From NCBI RefSeq assembly GCF_016863615.1, contig NZ_BOPF01000004.1, forward strand, positions 186,001 through 250,000: a stretch of DNA of 64,000 nucleotides, in the 5' to 3' direction. The notes beneath the pieces are model-generated. The model did no database searches. It was not told the DNA's origin and saw only the letters and a list, made by a program, of their open reading frames with translations. Below are positions 1 through 9,309 of this stretch, piece after piece. The position numbers were made by a program, and so were the translations under genes. This DNA is from Virgisporangium aliadipatigenens (lineage in GTDB: Bacteria > Actinomycetota > Actinomycetes > Mycobacteriales > Micromonosporaceae). Within the stretch, counting starts at the first letter, position 1. Every line of letters begins with the position of its first letter.

Positions 1-2
1 AC

Positions 3-482
3 GGGTACTGGACGGTGCCGCTGACCCTCGGGGCGCCCGGCAGCTACCGCATGTACGCCGACTTCACCATGTCGGAGAACAGCGGCCGCCAGCTCGCGCT
101 CGTGCTCGGCGTGCAGCTGACGGCGGCGGGGGCGTTCGCGCCCGAACCGCTGCCGGGGCCGGCGACCGCGGCCACCGTCGAGGACCTGTCCGTCACGCTC
201 ACCGGCGCGCCCAAGATCGGCAGCGCCGCACCGATGACGGCCCGGGTGACGAAGGGCGGTGCGCCGGCGCAGCTGGAGCGGTATCTGGGGGCGTTCGGGC
301 ACCTGGTCGTGGTGCGCGAGTCGGACCTCGGCTACCTGCACGTCCACCCGGACGAGCAGCTCGTCGACAACGGCGTGCGCTTCTGGGTGTCGGCGCCGGG
401 GCCGGGGCGCTACCGGGCGTTCTTCGACTTCTCCACCGGCGGGGTGGTGCGCACGGCGGCGTTCACGGTGCAGGTGGCGTGA
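3..482 (+). CDS. C-terminal part of a secreted HxHP-motif protein (5' end outside the window)
   Basis: The frame is open to the left edge (the first codons read GYWTVPLTL), so this is the last ~159 residues of a longer protein. The pattern 'GSYRMYADFT', then a second beta-sandwich-like half with 'GYLHVHPDE' and a closing 'GPGRYRAFFDF', is typical of an actinobacterial family of predicted secreted, possibly metal-binding proteins. The HVHP histidines are candidate metal ligands. No enzymatic role can be assigned. The stop codon lies inside the 3' end of the convergent methyltransferase gene, giving a 20-nt tail-to-tail overlap. The signal peptide, if any, is not in view. Family assignment is from memory of the motif. 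Confidence 0.7.
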   Translation, partial: GYWTVPLTLGAPGSYRMYADFTMSENSGRQLALVLGVQLTAAGAFAPEPLPGPATAATVEDLSVTLTGAPKIGSAAPMTARVTKGGAPAQLERYLGAFGHLVVVRESDLGYLHVHPDEQLVDNGVRFWVSAPGPGRYRAFFDFSTGGVVRTAAFTVQVA

Positions 483-1557
483 GCAGCGTCTCCAGGTAGG
501 GCGTGACGGCCCACTCTGCGGCGAGGTCCCCGGTCGTCGCGGTCCCCGCGTAGGTCGCCTTGATCAGCGCGTTGCGGGGAGTGTGCGCCGAGTCGATGAA
601 CTCCACCACCTCCACGCGGTAGCCGTGCCGGCCCAGGATCTCGGCGCGCAGCGCGTCCGTCAGGACGTCGGCGAAGCGTTCGCGCAGGATGCCGTGCCGG
701 GTGAGCGGGCCGGGGCGGTTGCGCAGCTGGGTCGCCACGTCGTGGTGGCAGCAGGGGGCGGCGAGGATCCAGCGGGCGTTCCACTCGACGGCCCGCGCGA
801 GGGCGTCGTCGGTGGCCGTGTCGCAGGCGTGCAGGGCGAGGACCAGGTCGGGTTCCGGTTCGGGCCGGACCGACGCGATGCTCGCCGCGGTGAAGCGCAG
901 GTTGTCCCAGCCCAACTTCTGTGCGAGGGCGGTGTTGCGGTCGCGCTGGTCCTCCCGTACGTCCACGCCGGTGACCGTGACGGCCGGGTTTCTTTCGCTC
1001 AGGTACCGGTACGCCGCGAACGTCAGGTACGCGTTGCCGCAGCCCAGGTCCACCACGTGCGCGGGCCGGTCGACGGTCGCGTCCAGCGCCCGCAGGAACG
1101 CGTCCACCTGCCGGCGCTTGGCCGCGTTGCCGCCGATCACGTCGAACAGCGGGTCGTCCGGCGGGATCAGATGTTCCTTCGGCCGGTCGTGCACACCCGC
1201 CGCCGGATCCCGCGCCACCGCCGAACGGTGCACCTGCGCCTCGCCGCGCTTGGTGACCCGCAGCTGCACCGTCTCGTCGGCGGTCTCCACGTGCCAGTTG
1301 CCGAACGGCTCGGCCAGCAGTTCGTCCACTGTGGACAGGTACGCCCCGTCGAGGTTGCGCACGGTCGGCCGGACGCCGTCGGAGGTGGTGAGCTGGATGC
1401 GCCGCTGCCCCCTGAGCGCGACGGGCTTCAGCTCGGCGCGCGCCACGGCGGGCACCGCGTTGCGCCGCCGCCCGGAGGCCACCGCCCGCACCAGCTTCTC
1501 CTGATCCAGCAGCAGCGTCCGAAGCCGATCGAGCGCATCGGAGAGCGGTTCAGGCAC
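463..1557 (-). CDS. Class I SAM-dependent methyltransferase (Methyltransf_32 type)
   Basis: 364 aa from a GTG start. The N-terminal ~150 residues form a helical/beta region of unknown role. The C-terminal half holds a Rossmann methyltransferase core: motif I 'VVDLGCGNAYLT', an acidic strand end 'VTGVDVRED', and the family-specific 'LALHACDTATDDAL' followed by 'AAPCCHH'. The CCHH and HACD motifs are typical of a conserved family of predicted RNA or protein methyltransferases; the substrate is unknown. The gene lies 12 nt downstream of the MBL hydrolase gene on the same strand, so the two are probably co-transcribed. Its 3' end overlaps the convergent upstream gene by 20 nt. Confidence 0.8.
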   Translation of the reverse strand: MPEPLSDALDRLRTLLLDQEKLVRAVASGRRRNAVPAVARAELKPVALRGQRRIQLTTSDGVRPTVRNLDGAYLSTVDELLAEPFGNWHVETADETVQLRVTKRGEAQVHRSAVARDPAAGVHDRPKEHLIPPDDPLFDVIGGNAAKRRQVDAFLRALDATVDRPAHVVDLGCGNAYLTFAAYRYLSERNPAVTVTGVDVREDQRDRNTALAQKLGWDNLRFTAASIASVRPEPEPDLVLALHACDTATDDALARAVEWNARWILAAPCCHHDVATQLRNRPGPLTRHGILRERFADVLTDALRAEILGRHGYRVEVVEFIDSAHTPRNALIKATYAGTATTGDLAAEWAVTPYLETLLTPPAP

Positions 1558-1569
1558 GCGTGGTCCCCC

Positions 1570-2577
1570 TCATGAGTCGGGCCCGGCGGGCAGCAGCCGG
1601 GTCTCGCCGACGGCCAGGTCCCAGAGGTCGTCCCTCGGCATCCCCGCCGACTCCCACTCCCTGATCGCCTCCTGGACCGGCGCCAGCAGCGGCTCCGCCG
1701 ACAGGATGAACGTCCCCCAGTGCATCGCCGCCATCCGCGGCGCACCGAGGTCGAGACACGCCCGCACGGCCTCGGCCGGATTGGTGTGCACCGCTCGCAT
1801 GAACCAGCGCGGCTCGTACGCCCCGACCGGCAGCAGCGCCAGGTCGATGTCCGGATGGCGCGCACCGATCTCGGCGAACCAGTGCCCGTACCCGGTGTCC
1901 CCGGCGAAGTAGATCTTGAATTCCCCGCTGGACAGCACCCAGCCGCCCCACAGGCTCTTGCACGTGTCGAACGCCCCCCGCCGGCTCCAGTGGTGCGCCG
2001 GCACGAACTCCAGCCGCACCGGACCCAGGTCGAGCGCCTCCCACCAGTCCAGTTCGTGCACCGTGGTGAACCCCCGCCGCCGGAACCACCAGCCCAGCAT
2101 CGCCGGCGCGTAGATCGGCGTGGTGCGCGGCAGTCGCCGGATCGTCGGCGCGTCGAGATGGTCGAAGTGGTTGTGGCTGATCACCACGGCGTCGATCTCC
2201 GGGAGGGACTCCCACCGCACGCCGGGCGGCGTCAGCCGCGAGCGCACCCCGGGGATCCGTCGCGACCACACCGGGTCGGTCAGGATCGTGCGCCCGCCCA
2301 TCCGCACGACGTACGAGGCGTGCCCGACCCAGGTGACCGCGGCCCGGTCGGCGGGAACGGGCGGCAGGGCGTCGGCGCGGCGCACCGGGATGTTCCTGGC
2401 GTCGGCGAGGCTGGGGCCGCTGTTGCGGCGCTCGCGCATCATCCGCAGCACCATGCGCAGCCCCGGCAGCGGCTCGGTCAGCCGATCCTTGAACGACGCC
2501 GGCCAGTCCCGGCCGCCGTGCGTCTGCCGGTTGCGTTCGAGCTGTTTGCGTACCCGCCGGGGGTCGAAGACGGCCAC
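1570..2577 (-). CDS. MBL-fold metallo-hydrolase (NAPE-PLD/UlaG-like)
   Basis: 335 aa, GTG start (VAVFDPRR). The zinc-binding signature of metallo-beta-lactamase-fold hydrolases is visible as 'VVISHNHFDHLD' (HxHxDH), with further ligands in 'FVPAHHWSRRG', 'YFAGDTGYG' and 'MHWGTF'. The arrangement 'TWVGHASYVVRMGGRTILTDPVW' before the metal motif and 'AHHWSRR' after it matches proteins related to N-acyl-phosphatidylethanolamine phospholipase D. The true substrate is not predictable from sequence. No signal peptide is seen, so it is probably cytosolic. It is followed closely by the methyltransferase gene. Confidence 0.85.
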   Translation of the reverse strand: MAVFDPRRVRKQLERNRQTHGGRDWPASFKDRLTEPLPGLRMVLRMMRERRNSGPSLADARNIPVRRADALPPVPADRAAVTWVGHASYVVRMGGRTILTDPVWSRRIPGVRSRLTPPGVRWESLPEIDAVVISHNHFDHLDAPTIRRLPRTTPIYAPAMLGWWFRRRGFTTVHELDWWEALDLGPVRLEFVPAHHWSRRGAFDTCKSLWGGWVLSSGEFKIYFAGDTGYGHWFAEIGARHPDIDLALLPVGAYEPRWFMRAVHTNPAEAVRACLDLGAPRMAAMHWGTFILSAEPLLAPVQEAIREWESAGMPRDDLWDLAVGETRLLPAGPDS

Positions 2578-2652
2578 GGATCGACGTTACCCGCAGACAG
2601 AGACGCCACACGGATCGCACAGCGCCCGTGTGGCGTCCCGACGTGTCGGCGG

Positions 2653-4389
2653 CTACTCGCTGTCGCCCGTTTCGGCGACCTCCGCGGCGCCGCCCTCCGG
2701 CCGCCGACGCCGACGCCGGCGGGCCCGCGGCGTGGACTCCCCGTCGCTGTCGGAGAAGACCGCCTGGGTCACGGCGACCGTCGACAGGTCGATCGTGTCG
2801 GAGGTGTCCCGGGTGTCCGGGGCGTCCGTCACCGCCCCGCCGCCCTCGGCCGCCGACGTGCGGCGACGGCGCCGCGAGCGGGACCGGCGCCGGCCGGGCG
2901 CGGCCTCATCGGTGTCGGTGCCCTCGACCGCCTCGGGTGCGTCCGTCGACGGTTCGACGACGTCCCCGTCCGTGGTCACCCGGCGCCGCCGTCGGGTGCG
3001 CGGAGTCGCGGCGCGTTCCTCAGATCCGGTCGAACGCCCACGGCTGCGGCCCCGGCCGCGTCCACGCTTGCCCTCGACGTCCTCGAGGACCTCGGTGGAG
3101 AGGCCGCTACGGGTACGGTCGGCGGTCGGCAGCGTGCCGCCGGTGCTCTCCGGGATGTCCAGGTCGGTCAGCAGCCACGGCGACGTGTGGTACGTCTCCG
3201 GCGGCTCGGGCGTGTCGAGCTGCAGCGTCTTGTCGATCAGCTGCCAGCGCGGCATGTCCTCCCAGTCCACGAACGTCACCGCGACACCCGTGGCGCCGGC
3301 CCGGCCGGTGCGCCCGATGCGGTGCACGTAGGTGTCGGCGTCCTCGGGGCAGTCGTAGTTGATGACGTGCGTGACGCCGGTGACGTCGAGCCCGCGGGCC
3401 GCCACGTCGGTCGCCACCAGGATGTCGATCTTCCCCGCGCGGAACGCCCGCAGCGCGCGTTCCCGCGCACCCTGACCGAGGTCGCCGTGGACCGCGGCGA
3501 CCGCGAACCCGCGGAAGTCCAGGTCCTCGGCCAGCCGGTCGGCGGCCCGCTTGGTCCGGGTGAAGATCATCGTGAGGCCGCGCCCCTCCGCCTGGAGGAT
3601 GCGGGCCACCACCTCGACCTTGTTGAGCGAGTGCGTCCGGTACGACAGCTGTTTGGTGTGCGGCGACGGGCCGGTGTTGACGTCGTGGCCCGCGTGCACC
3701 GTCACCGGCTGCCGCTGGAACCGCCGCGCCAGCGCCACGATCGGGTCGGGCATCGTGGCGGAGAAGAGCATCGTCTGCCGCTCGGCGGGAAGCATCGAGA
3801 GGATCTTCTCGACGTCCTCCAGGAAGCCGAGGTCAAGCATCCGGTCGGCCTCGTCGAGGACCAGCGCGCGCACGCCGTCCAGGCGCAGCTGCTTGCTCTT
3901 CGCCAGGTCGAGCAGGCGGCCGGGCGTGCCGACCACGATCTCGACGCCCTTGGTCAGCGCGGCGGTCTGCGGCTCGTAGGCCACGCCGCCGTACAGCGCG
4001 ATGACCCGCACGCCGCGGGTCTTGCCGGCCGCCGCGATGTCCCGCGCGACCTGGATGCCCAGCTCGCGAGTGGGAACGACGACGAGGGCCTGCGGCTTGC
4101 CGTCCGCGCCCTCGGCGGGCGAGGCGACGCGTTCGAGCAGTGGGATACCGAAACCGAGCGTCTTGCCGGTGCCGGTCGGGGCCTGGCCGATCAGGTCGAC
4201 GCCGCGCAGCGCGATCGGCAGCGCGTACTCCTGGATGGCGAAGGCGTGTGTGATGCCGGCGGCGGCCAGGGCCTGAACGGTCTCCTCGCGGGCGCCGAGC
4301 TCGGCGAATGTCGGGGCTTCCGGTCGAACCGGAGCGGTGGGCGCGAGCGCTTCGGATGCGGCTCCGCCCTCGATTTCTTCGATCGTCAT
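2653..4389 (-). CDS. DEAD-box ATP-dependent RNA helicase with basic C-terminal tail
   Basis: 578 aa, ATG start. Both RecA lobes are intact: Q motif near residue 51 (AIQEYALP), Walker A 'APTGTGKT' (70-77), Ia 'VPTREL', DEAD at 179-182, 'SAT' at 210-212, then 'IFTRTK', 'ATDVAARGLDV' and 'HRIGRTGRAG' in lobe two. After about residue 400 the protein becomes low complexity with several Arg-rich blocks (RGRGRSRGRS; RRRRRT), which in such helicases bind RNA non-specifically. It probably remodels RNA in ribosome assembly or mRNA turnover. The actinobacterial context (ferritin-like protein, DUF3107, TetR nearby) is common. A divergent promoter region of ~250 nt separates it from the ferritin-like gene. 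Confidence 0.95.
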   Translation of the reverse strand: MTIEEIEGGAASEALAPTAPVRPEAPTFAELGAREETVQALAAAGITHAFAIQEYALPIALRGVDLIGQAPTGTGKTLGFGIPLLERVASPAEGADGKPQALVVVPTRELGIQVARDIAAAGKTRGVRVIALYGGVAYEPQTAALTKGVEIVVGTPGRLLDLAKSKQLRLDGVRALVLDEADRMLDLGFLEDVEKILSMLPAERQTMLFSATMPDPIVALARRFQRQPVTVHAGHDVNTGPSPHTKQLSYRTHSLNKVEVVARILQAEGRGLTMIFTRTKRAADRLAEDLDFRGFAVAAVHGDLGQGARERALRAFRAGKIDILVATDVAARGLDVTGVTHVINYDCPEDADTYVHRIGRTGRAGATGVAVTFVDWEDMPRWQLIDKTLQLDTPEPPETYHTSPWLLTDLDIPESTGGTLPTADRTRSGLSTEVLEDVEGKRGRGRGRSRGRSTGSEERAATPRTRRRRRVTTDGDVVEPSTDAPEAVEGTDTDEAAPGRRRSRSRRRRRTSAAEGGGAVTDAPDTRDTSDTIDLSTVAVTQAVFSDSDGESTPRARRRRRRRPEGGAAEVAETGDSE

Positions 4390-4642
4390 GGAGTTATCGG
4401 GGTGTCTTCCTCGCGGGAGCGCCCCGGATGGTGCGGGTGCGCTCGGTTTTCATCGGCTACCAGGCGTGCTTCGTGCTCCTGGCGGTCGATCTCTCGGGTG
4501 ACGCGGGGCGCGCGGATGGGCCTCTCGCGTGGCACGGGGACCCGGGTTTAGGCAGGTCATCGTGCGGCTTTTCGTTACATCCTACCTGACGGTACGCCAG
4601 ACAGCAGAGCGAGCGCGACGGCGGCGGGAGTAGCCTGCGCTC

Positions 4643-5293
4643 GTGTCCGAATCCGTCGCCCCCGCCGTGGTTGACCTGCTCGGTGTTCTCGCCTATGCCG
4701 AACTGCTCGCGTTCGACCGGATGGCGGCAGACGCCCGCCTCGCTCCCGACCTGCGCCGCCGCGCCATGCTCAGCGAGATGGCCGCCCGGGAGATCGACAA
4801 CTACTGCCGCCTGGCCGAACGGCTGCGCCAGCTGGGCGTCGACCCGGAGGCCGCCATGCAGCCGTTCGTGCCGGCGCTGCACGAATATCACGAGCAGACC
4901 GACCCGAAGGATTGGCTGGAGGCGCTGACCAAGGCGTACGTGGGGGACGGGCTCGCCGACGACTTCTACCGGGAGATCGCCGCGTTCCTGCGTTCACCCG
5001 ATCGGGAACTGGTGCTCGACGTGCTGCACGAGTCCCGGTTCTCCGAGTTCGCGGCGGAGGAGATCCGCTCGGCGATCGCGGCGGATCCCCGGGTGGCCAA
5101 CCGGCTCTCGATGTGGGCCCGCCGGCTGACCGGCGAGGCGCTCTCGCAGGCCCAGCGGGTGGCCGCCGACCGCGCCGAACTCATCGGCCTCATCGCCGCC
5201 GAGGTCGGCGACCAGGCGGGGCTGATGGCGCTGTTCAAGCGGCTCACCACCGACCACACCGCCCGCATGACCGCCGTGGGCCTGAACAACTGA
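4643..5293 (+). CDS. Ferritin-like fold protein (MiaE-like superfamily)
   Basis: 216 aa, GTG start (VSESVAPAVVDLL). It is almost wholly alpha-helical, with ferritin-like spacing of acidic residues and His (YAELLAFDRMA; EMAAREIDNYCRLAE; VLHESRFSEFAAEEIRSA), matching actinobacterial 'ferritin-like fold-containing' proteins related to tRNA hydroxylase MiaE. Some family members carry a di-iron centre, but I cannot confirm all ligands here. The gene sits divergently from the helicase and convergently to DUF3107, an arrangement conserved in actinomycetes. Function is unknown; a redox or hydroxylation role is only inferred. Confidence 0.75.
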   Translation: MSESVAPAVVDLLGVLAYAELLAFDRMAADARLAPDLRRRAMLSEMAAREIDNYCRLAERLRQLGVDPEAAMQPFVPALHEYHEQTDPKDWLEALTKAYVGDGLADDFYREIAAFLRSPDRELVLDVLHESRFSEFAAEEIRSAIAADPRVANRLSMWARRLTGEALSQAQRVAADRAELIGLIAAEVGDQAGLMALFKRLTTDHTARMTAVGLNN

Positions 5294-5303
5294 CCGCCGA
5301 TAC

Positions 5304-5342
5304 GACCGATGGGCCGTCCCGTCGAGGAACGACCCATCGGTC
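5304..5342. terminator. Bidirectional hairpin between convergent genes
   Basis: A 10-bp perfect stem, 5304-5313 against 5333-5342 (GACCGATGGG/CCCATCGGTC), extended by three further pairs inside a one-base mismatch, lies between the convergent ferritin-like gene and the DUF3107 gene. There is no long T-tract, as is usual in high-GC actinobacteria. Confidence 0.65.
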
Positions 5343-5359
5343 ACACACGTGTCGAAACG

Positions 5360-5587
5360 TCAGCTGACGGTGAACCCGACCTTGCGCTGCGACGCCTCGG
5401 CGATCTCGACGTAGGCCACCTTGGCGACCGGCACGATGATCCGCCGGCCCTTCTCGTCGACCAGGCTGAGCACACCGTCGTCGTCGGAGAGCGCCTCGGT
5501 CACGGCCTTCTCGACCTCTGCCGGCGTAGCGGTGCTGTCGATAACCAGCTCCCGCGGGGTGTGCAGAACGCCGATCTTGACCTCCAC
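5360..5587 (-). CDS. DUF3107 family protein
   Basis: 75 aa, ATG start with an upstream GGAGGAG ribosome site. The sequence 'MEVKIGVLHTPRELVIDS' followed by an acidic helix and 'GRRIIVPVAKVAYVEIAE' fits the small, uncharacterised actinobacterial DUF3107 family, in which a short beta-rich protein ends in a conserved V-AYVEI segment. Length is normal for the family. It is downstream of the TetR gene on the same strand, with ~73 nt between them. No biochemical role is known to me. Confidence 0.85.
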   Translation of the reverse strand: MEVKIGVLHTPRELVIDSTATPAEVEKAVTEALSDDDGVLSLVDEKGRRIIVPVAKVAYVEIAEASQRKVGFTVS

Positions 5588-5660
5588 GGACTCCTCCTCC
5601 TATGAAACAACACACGCGGGCTGTGTCGAAAAGCCTACTGCCGTGGAAAGGCTAACGCGG

Positions 5661-6311
5661 TCAGGCCTGGTCGCCCTGCTGTTCACCTTGCAGCGGAAAA
5701 CTGGCGATGCCCCGCCACGAGAGCGCGGAGATGAGCTGCTCGGCCTCGCCCTTCTCGACCCGCCGACCGCTCGCGAGCCAGAACCGCGCGGCCGTCTCGG
5801 CGGCACCGACCAGCCCGGCCGCGAGGATCTCGGCGCGGGCCCGGCTCACCCCCGTGTCCGCCATGATCGTGTCGGTGATGACGGAGATGCTGTGCGCCTC
5901 GACGCGTTCGACGCGCTCCCGCACGGCCGGCTCGTTGCGCAGATCCGACTCGAACACCAGCCGGAACGCCTCCGACTCGTGGTCGATGAAATCGAAGTAG
6001 GCCTGTGTGGTGTTGCGCACGCGCTGCTTGTTGTCCGTCGTGGTGGCCATCGCGTCCCGCATCCGGGCGTTCAGTGCGTCACAGTGCGTGTCCAGCAGCG
6101 CCAGGTACAGCTCCAGCTTTCCCGGGAAATGCTGATACAGGACAGGCTTCGACACGCCCGCGCGTTCGGCGATCTCGTCCATCGCCGCGGCGTGGTAGCC
6201 GTGCTGCACGAACACCTGCTGGGCCGCGGCCAGGAGCTGCTTGCGCCGCGCTGACCTGGGCAGACGCACCGGCCGACCGGTCGCCTGGGCACCGCTCGTA
6301 GCCGAGGTCAT
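5661..6311 (-). CDS. TetR/AcrR family transcriptional regulator
   Basis: 216 aa from the ATG at 6311. An upstream in-frame ATG at 6407 exists, but the family similarity starts after residue 10 of the shorter form. The HTH is clear: 'RKQLLAAAQQVFVQHGYHAAAMDEIAERAGVS' (two consecutive segments of the N-terminal domain), then 'KPVLYQHFPGKLELYLALL'. The C-terminal ligand domain includes 'AYFDFIDHESEAFRLVFESD', as in actinobacterial TetR proteins found next to DUF3107. It probably represses a nearby or divergent target; the region 6312-6542 upstream is shared with the divergent 909-aa protein gene. The effector is unknown. Confidence 0.88.
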   Translation of the reverse strand: MTSATSGAQATGRPVRLPRSARRKQLLAAAQQVFVQHGYHAAAMDEIAERAGVSKPVLYQHFPGKLELYLALLDTHCDALNARMRDAMATTTDNKQRVRNTTQAYFDFIDHESEAFRLVFESDLRNEPAVRERVERVEAHSISVITDTIMADTGVSRARAEILAAGLVGAAETAARFWLASGRRVEKGEAEQLISALSWRGIASFPLQGEQQGDQA

Positions 6312-6542
6312 TCCGATCCTCCCCAAGGTCCACATCGGCCGCCCGTGCCCCCGGGGGTGGGGACGTCGAGGTTGGCCGTTGTAGCAACTTACCCGTTTCC
6401 GGTGCACACGGTAGCCTCACCGGAGGCGACGCAAGGAGCGCACGGTGAGCGGACAGGGCAGTCGATTGACGACGGTCATTATGCTCGCCAGCGTTCCCGC
6501 CCGCCCGCCGGCCCCCGGCCGGAGCACGGATCGGACCCCACG

Positions 6543-9272
6543 ATGGAGGCTTTGGTGCCGTCCTGGCGACAACCCGTGAACGGCGCGATCCCTGCCGACG
6601 AGGCACCCGACGACCGGTACGGCGAGGTCAGAGGGGACGAGGGACGGGCCGATCCACCGGCCGCAAGAGGACGCGCGGAGGTTCCCGGCCTGGCCCACCC
6701 GCCGCGGATGGACGAGTCCGGCGGCCGCCGTCCCGTGCACCACTACCCCCAGGGCCCCGGTGGCGAGCGCTGGACCACCGAGGTGCGGTACACGCCGGTC
6801 GCCCCGGCCCCGCCGGCCGCTCCGCCCGCACCGCCGCAGCAGCAGGCCGACCCCGACCGGAGCGTTCCGCCCGCGCCCGCCGACACCGACTGGGTCGCGC
6901 AGAGCTGGGCCACCACGACGCCGCCGAGCACGGTGCGCCCCGACGCGACGCCCACCGGCCCCGAGATTTTCGAGCAGGAGCAGCCCTCCCGCGACGCCTA
7001 CACGCCGGACCCGCCGTTCGGGGCGGAGCGCTTCGGGTCGTCGCCGGCCGCCCTGCCGCCGCACGACGATCCGCACGGCAACGGCCGCCGGGGCGAGCGG
7101 CTCTCCGGCGACCGCCTGTACTCGCGTGGGCGCAACCGCCGCCCGGCCGGCGAGTCGGAGCCGGCCGTGCGCCCGATGCCCGAGGGCGGGTTCGACGGGT
7201 TCGCGCCGCGCCGCGCCGCCAACGGCACCAACGGCACCGGCCCCGACCTGCTGGTCCCCGTGGCGCCGCCGGTCGCGCCCGAGCCGGCCCGGCCGGCCGA
7301 CGACATCGTTCCGGAGCCCGCGCTGCCGAGCAACGCGTGGGTCGACTCCTGGTCCGAGGGTTCCTGGTCGGAGAGCGCCTGGCGGGCCTCCGCCGCGCTG
7401 CCGCCCGAGCCGCCGGAGCCCCCGTCGCCCGAGCCCGCGGAGCCGGTCGCGGCCGTGCTGCCCCGCCGCACGCCGTCCGAGCCGGACGTTCCCGTGGTGC
7501 CGGGCGAGGAGATCCTCGCGGGTGACGGCGGCCCGGCCGAGACCCCCGCGCTCGAACGCATCTCGACGTTCCTCCGCGACGACCGCGACGAGGAGGAGGC
7601 CGAGCACGACCGGCCGGACGGGTTCCACTTCCCGAGCGTGGTGGACGCCGTGAAGGTGGTGCCCGGGGTCCGCGACGCGGCCATCCGCACCAACGAGGCC
7701 GGTGTGCCGACGCTCCGCCTGGAGCTCGCCGACGACGCCGACCCGGCGCAGATCAGCCGCGAGGTGGCCCGCCTGCTCAAGGAGCAGATGGGGCTCGCCG
7801 CCGAGCCGAGCACGGCGGCACCCGTCGCGCCGGCGCCCGAGCCGGTCGAGGACGAGGACGCCGCGTGGGCGCCGCAGGGCGACCCCGAGGACGAGCGCCC
7901 GTCGGCGACCGTGACGCCGTTGCCGGTTCCGCCGCTGTTGCGGCCGGACCCGCCGCGCGAGCCGGCGTCCGTCGTGGGTGCCGACGATCCGGTCGAACGG
8001 CGTGAGGACGAGCCCTACCCGTTCGCCGCACGGGTGCTGCGCGACGACCTGAGCCGGCCCACCGGCGACACCGACGAGGCCGCGCCGGAGGAGCCCGCGC
8101 GCGACACCGGGACGCGTGAGCCGTTCGGGGCCGGACCGGTCGACGCCGACGCGGACGGGCCGATCGCCGGGCGGCGCCCCGAGCGTGAGCCGGCCGAGGA
8201 GTCGGACGCCGCGGGAATGGCACCGGTCGCGGGTGCCGGCCCGGAGCACGACGACGAGCCGGAGGCCGGGCGGGGCGCCAACCCGCACGTCTACCGGGTA
8301 GGGGGTGTGCCGGCCACGCCGCCGCCCTTCACCGAGCAGAGTTACGCCGAGCCGGGCGCCGGCGAGCCGCCCTTCGCCGAGCCGAGGCCTTCCGAGTCGA
8401 GCTTCGTCGAGCCGGGCTACCGCACGTCGGCCTTCTCCGAGCCGGGGTTCGGTGAGCCGGGCCGGGGCGGTGGGCTCAACGGGGCCGGACACGCACCCGG
8501 GCTCAACGGATCCGCCGGCCCGGCACCGGTCGACTACGACGGCTCCATCGCGTTCGACGACTCGGTGCGCGACACGGTCCCACCGCAACGCACCGACCCG
8601 GACGACGCCCGGCGCGAGCCCGGGGATTCCGGGACGGCGCCGAAGCCGGAGCTGGACCTGAGCCGGTTCGCCGATCTTCCGAAGGTGGGGGAGGCGCCCC
8701 GCCCGGCGGACGCGGTCCGGTTCGGCAGTGTGCCGCGCCCGGCGACCCCGCGCGACGGCAAGGGCCGGCGCCCCCGCGACCGCCGCTTCGAGGCCGAACG
8801 CCCCCCGCAGAAGCCCCGCGTCGCCGTGGAGTCCCCGGGGCCGCAGCCGCTGCCGACGCCCGCGTCGCTCCCGCGCGTGCGGCTGGTCAACTTCTCCGCC
8901 GAGACGCGCGGGCTCGACGCCTCGGTCACGGTCAAGCTGGAGGCCGACGGCGTCACCGCCGAGGGGACGGTCGCCGGGCCGGCGGTCGACGGCTACATCC
9001 TGCGGCTCTGCGCGGCGGCCACCGCCCGGGCGCTCGACGACCTGCTGGTCGACTCGGCGAGCGGCCTTCCCGAGGGGCGCTGCTTCGTGGAGCACACGGC
9101 CGTGGTGCCGTTCGGCGGGGTCGAGGTCGGTGTCGTGGTGGTGCTGCTGGTCTGCGGCGGCTGGGTGGAGCAACTCTCCGGCTCGGCGATCGTGACCGGC
9201 GACGGCCGGCAGGCGGTCATCCGCGCCACGCTCGATGCGGTGAATCGTCGCCTGGAAGCCCTTTTGTCGTAA
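6543..9272 (+). CDS. Long Pro/Glu/Ala-rich protein with a conserved C-terminal domain, unknown function
   Basis: 909 aa from ATG 6543 (MEALVPSWRQPVNG); the frame is open further upstream but the extension looks non-coding. Residues ~1-400 and ~450-770 are low-complexity, Pro-, Asp-, Glu- and Arg-rich and probably disordered, with short FxEPG-like repeats near residue 600-650 (e.g. 'FTEQSYAEPG', 'FAEPRPSESSF', 'FSEPGFGEPG'). Two islands look folded: a ~55-residue segment near 360-415 (VVDAVKVVPGVRDAAIR, RLELADDADPAQISREVARL) and a C-terminal ~135-residue alpha/beta domain (RVRLVNFSAETRGLDASVTV to the end). No membrane segment or catalytic motif is apparent. It is followed 37 nt later by the alpha/beta hydrolase gene. 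Possibly a scaffold; I do not recognise the family by function. Confidence 0.75.
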   Translation: MEALVPSWRQPVNGAIPADEAPDDRYGEVRGDEGRADPPAARGRAEVPGLAHPPRMDESGGRRPVHHYPQGPGGERWTTEVRYTPVAPAPPAAPPAPPQQQADPDRSVPPAPADTDWVAQSWATTTPPSTVRPDATPTGPEIFEQEQPSRDAYTPDPPFGAERFGSSPAALPPHDDPHGNGRRGERLSGDRLYSRGRNRRPAGESEPAVRPMPEGGFDGFAPRRAANGTNGTGPDLLVPVAPPVAPEPARPADDIVPEPALPSNAWVDSWSEGSWSESAWRASAALPPEPPEPPSPEPAEPVAAVLPRRTPSEPDVPVVPGEEILAGDGGPAETPALERISTFLRDDRDEEEAEHDRPDGFHFPSVVDAVKVVPGVRDAAIRTNEAGVPTLRLELADDADPAQISREVARLLKEQMGLAAEPSTAAPVAPAPEPVEDEDAAWAPQGDPEDERPSATVTPLPVPPLLRPDPPREPASVVGADDPVERREDEPYPFAARVLRDDLSRPTGDTDEAAPEEPARDTGTREPFGAGPVDADADGPIAGRRPEREPAEESDAAGMAPVAGAGPEHDDEPEAGRGANPHVYRVGGVPATPPPFTEQSYAEPGAGEPPFAEPRPSESSFVEPGYRTSAFSEPGFGEPGRGGGLNGAGHAPGLNGSAGPAPVDYDGSIAFDDSVRDTVPPQRTDPDDARREPGDSGTAPKPELDLSRFADLPKVGEAPRPADAVRFGSVPRPATPRDGKGRRPRDRRFEAERPPQKPRVAVESPGPQPLPTPASLPRVRLVNFSAETRGLDASVTVKLEADGVTAEGTVAGPAVDGYILRLCAAATARALDDLLVDSASGLPEGRCFVEHTAVVPFGGVEVGVVVVLLVCGGWVEQLSGSAIVTGDGRQAVIRATLDAVNRRLEALLS

Positions 9273-9309
9273 CTCGTCGTTCATCGGGCGGTGCATCGGC
9301 GACACTGGT

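Noticed and set aside
1720-4551. 943-codon plus-strand open frame over the MBL and helicase genes
   Set aside because: Shadow of two well-supported minus-strand genes; His/Arg/Pro-rich product without domains.
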